Below, in pieces: positions 23,858 through 35,676 of a stretch of DNA of 64,000 nt. Position 1 is the first letter of the stretch; each line of letters starts with the position of its first letter. A model generated the notes under the pieces. That model saw nothing but the letters and a program-made list of their open reading frames with translations, searched no databases and was not told the DNA's origin. Source of the stretch: Leucogyrophana mollusca. Taxonomy: Eukaryota > Basidiomycota > Agaricomycetes > Boletales. Both the position numbers and the translations under genes were made by a program. The stretch lies in the NCBI GenBank assembly GCA_021014945.1, contig MU266491.1, positions 1-64,000 of the forward strand. The letters are read 5' to 3'.

Positions 23858-25040
23858 ATGAAGAAGACATTCGTCGGTATCATCTGCGATCAGTGGTCCA
23901 CTATCCCCCCGGTGGTGACCGCCGACCTCACTGGCCAAACCGTCATTGTGGTTGGGGCGAACATCGGTATCGGCCTGGAGGCATCGAAGCATTTCGCGAG
24001 GATGAATCCTGGGAAGCTGATCATGGGATGCAGAAGTGAAGCAAAGGGCAAAGCCGCGTTAGCGGGTAAGTTGTGGCGTACTAGACGAGGACTATGACTG
24101 ACGCCTTACGGGGCAGAGGTCGAGAATGAAACAGGATACAAACATGCAGAGCTCTGGCTCATCGACCTCGCTAATTTCGCCTCAGTGAAATCCTTCGCTG
24201 AGAGATTTGGCCGGGAAGAAGGGCGGCTCGATATCCTTGTGATGAACGCCGGCATTCTGATGCTGGAGTACGAGGGGACAGTAGATGGCTGGGAGTCGAC
24301 CATTCAGGTCAACCATCTTTCCACGGCACTCCTCTCGCTGCTCCTCCTCCCGCACCTCTCGAGATCGTCGTCCTCTAGCACACCATCAAGATTGGTGATC
24401 GTTTCAAGCGACGTGCACTACCTCGCATCGATTCAGCCTGAAGTGGAATCTTCACCGACACCACTAAAGCTACTGGGCAGCAAGGAGTATTCCACGCCTA
24501 CGTGAGTCGATTTTCTCACTGTTGGCCGTGCCGGATTTTGCTTAAATGGGACACAGACGCATGAGCGGACGATACCGCGAATCGAAGCTTCTGAATGTGT
24601 TCTTCGTACGCGCGCTCGCCGCACACCTTTCGCAGTGCGGCGTGACCCCGGTTGCAGTAAATCCTGGCTTCTGCTACTCCCAGCTCCGACGGCCCATATA
24701 TGACCAGACCATGAAAAACTTCTTTATGGTCGTGATGGAGAAGGCACTGGCGTGGACAAGTGAAGAAGGTAGTCGACAGCTCGTGTTTGCTGCCATAGGC
24801 GGGAAAGATGACGAAAGCAAAGTGCGGGGAGGATTTGTTGCCCAGGGCACCACCACGGAGGTATCAGACTATGTGCTGAGCGAGAAGGGTGCGAAGCTGC
24901 AAGCAAAGGTTTGGGTGAGTACCCTCTTGTGGCAAGTGAAGCACGTCGTGAGCTTACTTGCACAGGATGAGACAATTGAAATCCTGAGTGCTGTATCGGA
25001 CCAGGTCAAGCAGATCGGGGCGGAGTTTTTGACGCAGTAA
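23858..25040 (+). CDS. Short-chain dehydrogenase/reductase, tandem copy 1
   Basis: Four exons: 23858-24065, 24117-24501, 24557-24914 and 24966-25040, all phases agreeing, giving 341 residues. The Rossmann cofactor site is VGANIGIG (the usual T-G-x-x-x-G-x-G with Val in place of Thr). MNAGIL, the catalytic-Ser region IVSSDVHY and the active site YRESK (Y-x-x-x-K) follow, and a VNPGFCYSQLRR segment comes after it. The pattern is that of classical NADP-type SDRs close to retinol-dehydrogenase and WW-domain-oxidoreductase-like fungal enzymes; the substrate cannot be told. No signal peptide. The intact twin downstream has identical exon lengths. Confidence 0.9.
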
Positions 25041-25698
25041 ACAGGACCTTCGCTGCCAGTTTTGGGAATCCAGAACAGGGTCCAGTTTGAATTCGATAGC
25101 AGTCTGGCTGGGCTATTTCACTTGAAACCTAATGCGCAACGAGATCACTAAATAATGGGTGGATAATTTCCACTTGTCGTCTTCGATGTATTTGCTGCCG
25201 TTGGTATAATGAATATCAACCTTCCAATTGAATTTTGACTTGGAGCGACAGTACTGATCGTGGCCTGCGCAGAACCCATACGCTGCAGCTGGAACGAGTC
25301 CGACGTCTGCAACGCCGTGATATACGAGTCCGACAACCGCAGCGCCATGATATCGCCACCGCGTGATCTGATGTTCTGGCGTGTCTCCCATGATGGGCTT
25401 GGCGCGCTGCGCCGCTACATCGAATGCAGCATCCCCGGTCCCCAACCCTCTAGGGGAGGGGAGGGTTCTGTCGCAGGGGTTTTTCGCTCCACACTAATGG
25501 ACTCCACAACTCTGTAAGCGTCCTAGACAGGCCTGCAATGTGTGCTGATGTTCAATATGCGAGAATTGAATATTGAATCCATTACTCCCAAGTTGCGCCG
25601 AAACATAAGCAACATGACTCAGGGCTGCCACGGTCGGGTTTGACGTTGCGCAGTGAAGCCTCGCGCGATCTGAGCTCCAATCCTAGGGGACAAAAAGG
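25041..25698. other. Spacer between tandem dehydrogenases
   Basis: No gene seen. Near 25290-25360 a short imperfect direct repeat occurs (GGAACGAGTCCGACGTCTGC and ATACGAGTCCGACAACCGC). Confidence 0.4.
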
Positions 25699-25706
25699 TA
25701 TAAATA
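25699..25706 (+). promoter_or_regulatory. TATA box of dehydrogenase copy 2
   Basis: GGTATAAATATG lies 70 bp before the start at 25769. This fixes the start downstream and argues against the longer in-frame opening at 25640. Confidence 0.5.
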
Positions 25707-25768
25707 TGCCTTCCTCAGAACCCCGACTCGACCCACACATCATCCCGACATCCATACGTCCGCGAATC

Positions 25769-26972
25769 ATGAAGAAGTCGCTCTCCGCGTTTGTCTACGA
25801 GCAATGGTCGACCGTGCCGCCCGTCGTCACGGCTGACCTTTCAGAGGAGACTGTTATCATCGTTGGCGCGAGCGCTGGCATCGGGTTGGAAGCGACAAAG
25901 CACTTCGCGAGGATGAAACCCGGGAGGTTGATTGTTGCGTGCAGAAACGAGGCGAAGGGAAAGAGTGCTGTAGCAGGTGTGCCGTGGCTCTTGAGAACTG
26001 GGTTTAGTGCTGACTCCTTGGTAGAGGTGGGGAATGAAACGGGGTACAATCGCGCCGAGCTCTGGCTCGTGGATCTGGCCGACTTCGCTTCAGTGATAGC
26101 CTTCGCCAATAAGTTTGAGCGAGGAGGTGGACGGCTTGACGTTCTGGTTATGAACGCCGGAATCCTGATGACGGAGTATGAGGGGACGGTAGACGGGTGG
26201 GAGTCGACGATCCAAGTCAACCACCTCTCGACGGCCCTCCTGTCCCTCCTTCTCCTCCCGCATCTCTGGAAATCAGCATCGCCTTCCAAGCCATCGAGGC
26301 TCGTGATTGTGTCGAGCGACGTGCATTATTGGGTGAAATTCAAGCCCGAGATACAGTCCTCCCAGACTCCGCTAAAGATGCTCGGGAGCAAGGAGTATTC
26401 TACACCCACGTGAGTCTGCTCCCTTGGTCCCGTTCTGACACATCGTTGACCTCAACGTCGCAGAAACATGGAACAACGATACAACGAATCGAAACTCCTA
26501 AACGTCTTCTTTGTGCGTGCACTCACAGAGCACCTGTCGCAGCACTCCGTAACGACCATCGCAGTCAACCCCGGATTCTGCTATTCGCAGCTCAGGCGAA
26601 CAATCTACAGCCAGCGTTTGAAAAACATTTGGATGGCTGGGATGGAGAAAGTATTCGCATGGACTAGCGAGCAGGGCAGCCGCCAGCTCGTGTACGCGGC
26701 CATAGGAGGGAGGGAGGACGAAAGCAAGATGCGGGCTGGGTACGTTAACCGGGGGACCACAGTTGAAGTGGCGGATTTTGTGCTCAGCGAGGACGGTGGG
26801 AGGATGCAGGCAAAAATTTGGGCGAGTCCTGGTTTTCGAACTTCCCAAATGGGGGATGGGTCCTGGTGTGCTTTAAAACTAACACTCTCGCGGACAGGAC
26901 GAGACTATTCAGATTTTGAGTGGAGTCTCAAACCAAGTCGATCGGATAAAAAAGGAGTACTTGGTCCGTTAA
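25769..26972 (+). CDS. Short-chain dehydrogenase/reductase, tandem copy 2
   Basis: Four exons: 25769-25976, 26025-26409, 26464-26821 and 26898-26972, with exon lengths identical to copy 1 (208, 385, 358 and 75 nt), giving 341 residues. Motifs: VGASAGIG, MNAGIL, IVSSDVHY, active site YNESK and VNPGFCYSQLRR. Intron 1 is 48 bp and in phase, so the frame looks continuous through it. Intron 3 starts GCGAGT instead of GTGAGT, a GC-AG intron, whereas copy 1 has GTGAGT at the same site. Two similar reductases in tandem suggest related but diverged substrates; no biosynthetic cluster partner is obvious nearby. Confidence 0.9.
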
Positions 26973-27578
26973 ACGGGATTGCAGTGGATGCATCATCAGC
27001 GCATCAGCCTTCGAGCTTGACCTATATAGCAGAGTTTATGGCCGGAGTCAGCTCATCGATCGTGATTGTATATCGAAAAATGCAACATACTGGGGATCAC
27101 ATTTGTGGCAGTTGCATGACATTTAAGTTCAAGCTGAAAGGAACGCCAGAGGGGTGATCCGACCAACCAATCCGCAACTGAGTTGAATCGTCGATAAAAC
27201 GGCAAGTCGCCGTGGGCTCAAGTTCATCAGTTTGTCCACCGCGACCATTGACAGGCCGCCTGCGGCATCCCATACCGTTCTCAAATTCCCGGCGGTACAT
27301 AGTTCGGAGATGACTGAGAACGTGGGCTGTGAATCTGCTCCTGAATTTGGACAGCAATACGGAGGTAACCAGTATTTATGGTGTGAGCTGAAGCCTTGCA
27401 GTTGGAGGCCATTTGCAGTAAATGCACGCAAGACCATGACGCTTGCGGTGGATCCAACGTTGGGCAAAACCAGTAAAGGAAATCTTTACCCACGACACTC
27501 AATCCCGCGAGATCACGTGGCCAGGACTGGAACTGAGAGAATCTTCCTCGAGTCTGTCCTTTGCGTTCGTTAACAGAA
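26973..27578. other. Intergenic, nothing recognised
   Basis: Short frames only; it contains the promoter of the uS19m gene. Confidence 0.4.
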
Positions 27579-28029
27579 ATGCAGCCTTCTCTTATATTAC
27601 GGTCGGGGCGATCCGCTTGGAAAGGTGAGCTGCGGATATACCTATGGACTGTATCATAACTAATGCGCCGTATCCGCAGGTCCGTATTTCGTGGCTTTCC
27701 CCAACTTGCGGGATGCCCTTGAAAACAATGTTGCAATAAGAACTCAGGCGCGTTCATGTACCATCCTGCCGAACTTCGTCGGGTACGCAACGCACTTTCC
27801 CCCTTATCCTAGCATACCAATTAAGCTCGTCTTTCCAGGATACGATTCATGGTGCACAACGGCAAAGACTACATGCCGGTGACTGTCACACAGGACATGG
27901 TCGGTCATAAACTGGGTGAATTTGCACACACGAAGAAGCGGTTCACATACAAGTCAGTTTTTCTTCCCCTTCTACTGATGTACGTGCACTAAGAACGCGA
28001 TTGGGCACAGGATGACTAAAAATAAATAG
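27579..28029 (+). CDS. RSM19: Mitochondrial small-subunit ribosomal protein uS19m
   Basis: Four small exons: 27579-27624, 27680-27782, 27839-27952 and 28011-28029, all phases agreeing, giving 93 residues. After a short basic N-terminus (usable as a mitochondrial signal), the joined sequence reads [17 protein letters not shown]. It then has [20 protein letters not shown] and [16 protein letters not shown], the highly conserved bacterial-type S19 core ([13 protein letters not shown]). Length matches the family. Bacterial S19 binds 16S rRNA in the head of the small subunit, and the fungal copy does the same in the mitochondrial ribosome. No exon exceeds about 115 bp, so the gene is easily missed. 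Confidence 0.95.
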
Positions 28030-29484
28030 ATCTTCTACTGCCTTTGTCAGATGCTCCCTCTTGTCCACGCTATCGAGAATACCCTACGACCTTTGCGGAT
28101 GCGAATACACGATCGGTCCACCAATAGTTGAACCACGTGCTCACTGTAGGCCTTCCCCGACGACGAACTTAGACGCGCGGACCGGTGTTTGCGCCTTGGC
28201 TGGCCCCGCTAATGATATCAGATAGTTCGGTGCGAGCAATAAGAAGCGGTCTATTCACCCGATGCTAGAGTGCGCCGCCCTGGCGATAAAGCTACGGAAG
28301 GTTGCTGTCCCAGAGCTGATGGACGATCTCAAGCCTTCTGTTGCCATCGACACACTCGTGCCATGTCATGAGTATGCCCTTGCCCATTCACAAAATCACC
28401 TCCCGTGTGTAGCCAGACGTTGAACTACGGCGGCCCTTCCCAGAGAGCAGCTGTTGTCGGTTCGAGAAGTGAGTGGTCAGCTTTGTGCAGAGTCTGACTT
28501 AGTTGTGAATGATTGGCTCCTGCCATGGAGCACTTCCTAGAGGGCTGTGGTGGGCAATTAGTTTTTGTGCTGGGATCCGTCGCGTAATCTAGCACGCTTT
28601 GGCGCCTGAGAGCCCACGATGTGTTCGGTCTTTGAAGAACTTATATCCCAAGCTCCTCTTTCTCCGTCACCCGCTTCTTTCTTGGCTCTCCACAACATCG
28701 CCGCGGTTCAGCCAGGCCCTAGTGAACGGCGGAGGGTCAAAGTGTCCCTTGAATTTTCTAGTCTTGTAATCCTCGTTGTGCCAGAGTCCCTGATCAAATA
28801 AATTACGCAGGCAGTCCTCGATCCCGCGTGTACCAATTGCAAAATGGGAACAAAGCCCGTAAATTGTTCGCCACACCGACGCTGTGGGGGTTTCCCCTGA
28901 CCACCAATGAATCCTTCGTCAGAGTATGCTACATGTGACTGTCTCCCGATTACGCCGACACCCAGTCCGAGGACAGGAATACGCGCCGTGACCCTTGATC
29001 ACATGGCGGAAGATATCGCATCCCTTATTCGATTCATTTCGAGAATGTTTCGGCCAGGTTTCCCCGACAATCTAAGGCGGGCTTCCAGTGACGTATATTG
29101 AACTGTGTGCGCTCGGAAGGGTGTTATTTCTCTATCGATGTGAATGTAAAACCATTTTTGCGCCTTTCTCGGTACGAGGGGGAGATGTTCCCTGTAAGGC
29201 GACTGTGTAAACTGTGTTACCGTGGCGATATGTTTTGCGTGACGGGTAGATCCGAACAGGGTGCCACTGTTGTTGGGTGGCGCGGGCCAGTCAGCATTTC
29301 GAGTTTCAAATCCCATCGAAAGCTCATCTTTGATATCAGGCTTCCATCCGTACGGTGATAAATACTCTGTGGGCGAGCTTTGGGCGCATCTTTTATCACG
29401 ACGACGACAGGGAGACGCTCTGAAACGTTTCCGCCGCGTTCCCCCCAGCGCTAAACGATCTCTCTTGGTGCTCAAAGCGACATT
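28030..29484. other. 1.45 kb intergenic with a possible orphan exon
   Basis: The plus strand at about 28210-28390 can be read as a continuous peptide containing HPMLECAALAIKLRKVAVPE and LMDDLKPSVAIDTLVPCHE. It looks less random than its surroundings, but it has no start, no recognised family and no clear splice partners. The remainder is the upstream region of the PAK kinase gene. Confidence 0.25.
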
Positions 29485-32471
29485 ATGGCCTTCAATCAAG
29501 TTTCAGCGACGTCTCTGACGCCTTCTCGTCCGGCACCTCAGGCTCCAGTGCGACGAGGAACGGACAGTCCTGGTCTATACAACGGTGGTCTTCAAGGGTC
29601 TGGCTATAATGCGTCCTTTTCATCTGGCTCGTCTTATGCCCCAGATTACACCGGTATCGGGGGTTCACCGAACCGCAATTCTGAAGCTATGTTCAACTCG
29701 CATGTAGTCAGGAGCGGAATGGTGAGCCTGAAACAAGATGGCTTCACCAGCTGGCTTTGGACGCCAAGGTGGCTCGTCCTGAAAGAGCAAACTCTTTCGA
29801 TATACAAGTCCGAGGTGAGTCCGTTGTTTGGCCCGGAAAATTCATTCTACTTCGAAGGCTATGAGATAGCACGTCGGTTCGCGCAGGATTAATTGCAAAC
29901 CACCTCACATGAATTTCCATGTCTACTCGGGGCATTCTCGAGTTGTGTTGTATCCTCCCTACCGCCTGCTTACGGAATTATTTCTTCCAGTCGTCATCTC
30001 AACAGACCGTCGTTCAACTCAAAGATATTACGAACATAGAACGAATTGACCTCAAACCCTATTGCCTTCTTCTCGAAACGAAAGATAAACGATATCACCT
30101 CTCGCTCAAGAACGACGAAGAGTTATACGGATGGCAGGACGACATCTACTCACGAAGCCCTCTTATGGGCGTCAGCAATCCGACGAATTTCGTGCACAAA
30201 GTCCATGTCGGGTTCGATCCCGTATCTGGAGGTTTCACCGTGAGTTTCGCCAAGCAAAAAATTCCCAGCCAGTTAGACGCCTTTCCTCCAGGGTATGCCC
30301 GAGCAATGGAGCAAACTGCTCACCAAATCTGCCATCACACGCGAAGATTACGCCAAAGACCCGCAAGCGGTCCTCGACGTCCTTGAGTTCTACACTGACC
30401 ACCAGAAGCAACGTGAACTCGAGGAAATGGGTGGCATGGCCCCGATATCGAGGTCCGTCTCAGGAACCTCAGGCTCGTCGACGCTCGTGGGCTCAACACT
30501 GACGGGCAGCACCCTTTCTCCATACTCGATTGACACCAGCGCCGCTACACCACGATTCAACGCTGGCACCGGCCTCGGCGGAGCTACTATCGGAAAGATC
30601 GGGTCACCTTTAGACAGCAGACCTCCAGTGAAACGCCAGGACTCCGCGCCCGCTGATTCCCCCGTTAGCCAAAACGGCTTATCAACCACCGCGCTCGCCG
30701 CAGCGCGCGCTGCTGAGCTGGTGAATGGATCGCACGCTCAGCATGCGAATACTATTGCCCCAGGACAAACAACCCGCCCTCCAATCCCCCAGATGCTTCA
30801 GGTATCGGGCTCGCTGCAGGCGTCGCGCCCTGCACCTCGTCCATTGTTAACAGGTACCCGCCCAGCTCCGAAGCCCCCGGTTCCGGCGCACACACCTTCC
30901 TCCGCCGACCTTGCTTCGAGAGCCAAGCCCCAAGGGCCCCCAGATCAGGGTACGCCCAAGTCGTCGATGGATAAGATGCCAGGGGGGAAGGACTCTCTAC
31001 CCACCATGAGTCAGAGGGAGAGGGAACAAAGAGAGCAACGGGATCGGCAAAGAGAGAGGGACAGGGAGCGAGATCAAAAAGAGCAGCCTGCCCTCCCGGA
31101 TCAGCGACCTCAAATGCCTCCCTCGAAATCAGCTCCAGCGACCCAGCAACCGGCGACCCAGCCCTCGTCAGGAGCCGCTGGGGCCACGGCTGGTCCACCT
31201 CCCGTGAAACCTTTGCAGCCAACTAAGAAGAAAGAACCCTCGCCACCTCCGGTTACTGTCACCGCACCTCCGGATGATGAGGTTTCCGGTGTAGCCGCTG
31301 CAGAAAAGGCGCTGGTGGCGAAGACTAAAGAGCCTAAGGAAAAGGAGAAGAGAATCAGCGCAATGTCGGAAGCGCAGATCATGGAGAAGCTGCGTACTGT
31401 CGTGTCAGATGACGACCCGAAAACGCTATACAGTAAGATCAAGAAAGTTGGGCAGGGGTAAGTGCATTTTTATTGCACAGACTTGAGACTGATGCTCTCT
31501 CCTTCCAGTGCTTCTGGACACGTCTATGTCGCGAAGACTCTTGCAACTGGCAGGAAAGTTGCCATCAAAGAGATGGATCTTGCTCACCAACCCCGAAAGG
31601 AACTAATTGTCAACGAAATTCTGGTCATGAAAGAGTCACAACATCCAAACATTGTCAATTTCCTCGAATCGTACCTCGTCAAAAATACCGAGCTTTGGGT
31701 CGTCATGGAGTTCATGGAAGGTGGTGCGCTCACGGATATCATAGAGAATAATACGTTGGAAGAGGATCAAATATCTAGCATAAGTCTTGAGGTCCGTCTT
31801 AAGTTCTCTCCGCATCGCGTCTCATCTCATGATGTTGGATACAGACATGCAAGGGTCTCTGCCATCTGCATAGCCAGTCCATCATTCACCGAGATATCAA
31901 GTCCGACAATGTTCTGTTAGATGCGTCAGGTCGTGTTAAGATCAGTACGTTCTCACTGTTATCTTCTGTAACAGACATTCATGGTGGTCTCTAGCTGATT
32001 TCGGTTTCTGCGCCAAATTGACCGACCAAAAGTCGAAGCGCGCAACCATGGTCGGAACGCCTTACTGGATGGCGCCGGAGGTGGTCAAGCAGAAGGAGTA
32101 CGGCGCTAAAGTAGACATCTGGTCATTAGGCATCATGGCCATCGAGATGATCGAGAACGAACCTCCGTACTTGGATGAGGAGCCGCTGAAAGCATTGTAC
32201 CTTATCGCCACCAATGGCACTCCTACACTCAAGAAGCCGGAGGCTCTCAGCCGGGAACTGAAGAGCTTCCTGAGCGTGTGTCTGTGCGTCGATGTCAGGA
32301 GCCGGGCGAACTCGAGCGAACTGCTACAGGTGAGCTTTGGTCGGCTTGTAGCGCATGGTATGTATCCATCTAACATGCTTTATGCAGCACGAATTCTTGA
32401 AGAAGGCCTGCGAAGCGCAAGGGTTAGCGCCCCTGCTCAGATTCAAAGCGAAACAGCAGTCATCTTCATAA
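29485..32471 (+). CDS. CLA4: CLA4-type p21-activated protein kinase (PH + CRIB + kinase)
   Basis: Seven exons: 29485-29814, 29991-30239, 30292-31457, 31509-31791, 31845-31944, 31995-32329 and 32388-32471, giving 848 residues. A PH domain comes first ([20 protein letters not shown] onward), then a CRIB motif [16 protein letters not shown] with GMPEQW. A long Pro/Ser/Gln-rich linker follows, and then the kinase: [47 protein letters not shown]. Every catalytic residue is present. PH plus CRIB distinguishes Cla4 from Ste20. Cla4 kinases act under Cdc42/Rac in polarity, septation and, in mushrooms, growth of the dikaryon. In several Agaricomycetes this gene is known to lie beside the pheromone/receptor mating locus. 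Confidence 0.95.
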
Positions 32472-33030
32472 TAACCAATTGCCCCGTCTCTTTGTACATT
32501 TTCTCTTTCTGAGCACCTGTGGCCACCAACAGACTTTTGACGTTTTGGCTTTGTTGCTAGCACTTTACTGTGCGTTCTCTTCCCCCTCGTTTACTGTCCC
32601 TGTTTTCCTCCCACGATCTATGTATGACCTGACGTTGAACTTCACACCACAATTGCCGACTGTTCATAGTTTCTTATCGCGTAACAATGGAATTGTTGTA
32701 ATTTGGAGGCATAGACTTGTTCCGTAGCTGCCTGTGAGGAACCTTCAAGTCCACCCGGTCTTGTCCAATCTTAAGCACATCTTAAGCAGTAGAGCTTCTC
32801 CAGGACTTTCTCTCGTCTCAACCAACCCGCAACGTTGCATGCGACTGATTCTATATTGTCACAAGTAGTACATCTCCGAGTTAATACAAACAGTGGAGTG
32901 CGGTGAAGGCGAACATAACAGGCATGTGAGTACGAGCTTGGGGTGCGACTGACAATCAAACAAGCATAGCGAGATACTGTAGTGCATACGGAACCATAAC
33001 CTGGAACATGATTGGATTAGTTTATCCGCA
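32472..33030. other. Convergent 3' flanks of CLA4 and CNOT11
   Basis: No gene seen; it contains the 3' untranslated regions of the two converging genes. Confidence 0.5.
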
Positions 33031-34671
33031 TCAGAACTTCCCTGCGGCGAGGACGCGATAGAGGGCATTAGCCTCCCCGAAACGGGAGTTCCGCAGCGTG
33101 AAGTGGGCCATTTCGGTCGAGTCCGCGTCAGAGGCAGCATCGACAATAGTAAGCTTGAGGAGAGAGTTGTAGAATCGGCAGAGCTATGGTGTCAGTTAAT
33201 TATCTGGCTGCGACGTCGGACAAATGGCGAAAACAAACGTTTCGAACGCCCGTGGCAAAACGATCATCGCTGATTAGTCCCTCTCTCTCTTGTCGTTCAG
33301 CATTGTCAAGCCAGTTGATACTTTCGTGGAGGAACCGGCCTAGCACCTCCGTTCGTACCAAGTCTGCGATCGTCGAGCGCCCGCCGGTAGTCGGATCCGT
33401 AATGCTCGTAGTATCGCGAAGGAGACGTCCAAGAAGGTCAAAGGAGGGAAGAGTCGGGGGAAGCTGCGTAAGAACTTCCAAGTATGCAGAGAGGCCCTGA
33501 GCGGTAGAATCGACGGGAGAAGCCGTTAGGAGAGCGATATAAAGCGAATAGGCTAAGTTAGAATTATTTGCAACGATGGACGGCAAGTCCATGGAAGTAA
33601 TCATTGGTGGTGAAGTAAGATGAGGTATCAATGGAGTCAGAATCTGGATGGGGAAGTGTGAGCTGGGGTAAGGCGGTCGGCGAGAGTAAATTTACGCGTT
33701 GTTCCGTGAGTGTAAGTACGCGATCACGAGCGGCAAGGAGAAGCTTCATGCCATGGGCAATGCGCTCATTTCGTTCGTCTTCTTCGCGAGAAATATTGGT
33801 CTCGTGGGGTGGCACCGAGGCCGACATTCCCTCAGAAGGATTTCTGCCGTTAGAGTTTCGAGCTTCTTCCTGTCTGGACTTGACACTGCAGAACCAGATA
33901 TAGGAAGATTATCGCCGACAGGAGCAAAGTTGCTACATACGGATCGGATACGTTTGATTCCGTAAATGTTTCCTCATCCAAAAACAGATTGGAAGCCCTA
34001 AGTTCTGGAAGCAGAGGTGACCTGCTCAATGTGCTCGGGGAATAGGGTCCAATCTGCACAAAAAGTCAGCCTCATCTGTCGGCAGGTCAAAAAGAGTGAA
34101 CAATGGTCACATCATTACCGTCCCCTTTTAATATCTTCCAGAGGACCCAGACCAGTTGTTCATTCTCGCTAAAGCCACCTTCATTCGCGGCTCTCGTCGC
34201 GAGCTCTCGTTCTTTGACGAAAGTAGAAAATAGAGCGGATTTGAACGGATTGATGGATATCGGATAAGGAGCATACATCGAATACAGAATAAATGACACA
34301 AGTATCCGCTGCGCGAGCTGCTTCCAGCAAACAGCAAGGTGAGTGGGAGGACAGTTCGAATAAGTTCAACTGACTTCGGCGGATGAGTTTAGTAGAGGCA
34401 ACAACGCGTCAAGGGCCAGCTGGAACCGCGAAGTAGGCTGTACAAGCTGAGAGAAAGCCTGGGCTGCGGTCGAGCAAGGCAGGGTATAGGCGCGAGATAA
34501 TAGATGTCCAAGGGAAGCCTGTACCGCCTGATCCCCTGAACCGAATTGACCAGAGAAAGTTGGAGACAGAATCGTCGGGCTCTTGGGAAAGAATCGTGAG
34601 CCAGCCATCCCGACGATTGTGCTGGCTCTTGACGTGGTAGACAACGGTGACGAGGACCTCAGCCAAGTCAT
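33031..34671 (-). CDS. CNOT11-like subunit of the CCR4-NOT complex
   Basis: Six exons: 34671-34375, 34320-34111, 34053-33952, 33878-33696, 33643-33239 and 33183-33031, all multiples of three, giving 449 residues. The N-terminal part has the RILVSFILYSMYAPYPISIN and PFKSALFSTF run, matching the region of human CNOT11 containing N-P-F-x-x-L. The C-terminal half has SMDLPSIVANNSNLAYSLYI, matching L-P-x-L-V-E-N-N-P-x-x-A, and ends in FGEANALYRVLAAGKF, like the family C-terminus. Pfam name CNOT11 (PF10155). The complex deadenylates mRNA; in animals CNOT11 joins the N-terminal module with CNOT10. The GTGACC donor of intron 2 is weak but is the only one that keeps the frame. The start could be a later Met (34608). 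Confidence 0.85.
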
Positions 34672-34876
34672 ATTAGCCCGTGCCCAAGCCCTGCTGCACG
34701 TTTCTCATCCCACATACGCCACCCGATAGTTTGTACTTGTTTGGCTAATGTGGCGCTGTATCTTTATCTGGCTCACTCCGCCAGGGCGCATAAATGGTAG
34801 CTTTGGAGTTCTCATGGCCCACCAGTGGTAACATGCTGCGGACACTTGTGTGAAGTCCTCGACGCACGATCCATAC

Positions 34877-35676
34877 ATGCCCTTTCTACCCGCTTTCATG
34901 ACTGTCATTCCTCCTCCCCAGATGCTCGGAGTTAGAGCGCTGGGAGACGATACCGAGGACGATAGTGACAAGGCCAGTCCTTCTGGATATTTCCGAGATT
35001 TCTGTTGGCTGACCCGATCAATAGTCAATCTTCCAACATGTGTATTTCATAGCTGCTATTGCCCTTGCGTTATTATTGATCGCATGGAGGTACATCAGCT
35101 ATTTGTCTGACGGAGGATCTTCATCTGATAAAGCTCTCAAGGCTGTACGTACTAAGAAAGAATAACCGTCCCGTTTCCGAATTTTTCTCCCTCGTGCCAT
35201 CCTATACCCGGCGCCCACTCGCAGACCACCAGCCTTATAGCTCGTCCTACCAACCGGGCTACGTCACACCTCTCACCCCACTGCCAGCCGCATATCGCCC
35301 CGATCGTCGAGTGCGTGCCGCGGACACTGATGCAGGTGGTCGCAGACTCGGGGCACCTGACGACGGAGATTGGGACGCCAAGGATGCCCTTCCGGCCTAT
35401 GACAACATCGGCGGACCACCCAAGTATGCCGAGACAGATTTGCGCGCTAGTTATGGAGATCGGGTTCGATTTGGTGCGAACCCTGAGCTAAGCCCTACAT
35501 CTCAGGAGTTCCCTTCGGCTTCTACTTCCCCGGTCGGACACGATGCGGGGGTGGAAGGTGGACACGATATACATTCCAGTGCTCCGGAAGGACAACAACA
35601 GGAGCATCCTGGAACGATTGGAGGCATTACTTCAGTGCCAACGGATCGTCATGATCACGGACCTTCCATGAGCTGA
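34877..35676 (+). CDS. Single-pass membrane protein with Pro/Tyr-rich tail
   Basis: Modelled as exons 34877-34930, 35025-35144 and 35233-35676 (205 residues). Exon 2 is the surest: SIFQHVYFIAAIALALLLIA is a membrane helix, followed by WRYISYLSDGG. Exon 3 continues PYSSSYQPGYVTPLTPLPAA and carries LPAYDNIGGPPKYAE, with a P-P-K-Y element and many Asp/Gly, as in small mushroom membrane proteins whose PPxY-like motifs may bind WW-domain ubiquitin ligases (inference). The first exon depends on a weak donor, but the 94 bp intron has a good CTGAC branch site. Function is unknown. Confidence 0.5.

Noticed and set aside
25640..25768. Upstream in-frame extension of dehydrogenase copy 2
   Set aside because: A good TATA box lies inside this extension, and copy 1 starts at the equivalent downstream Met.
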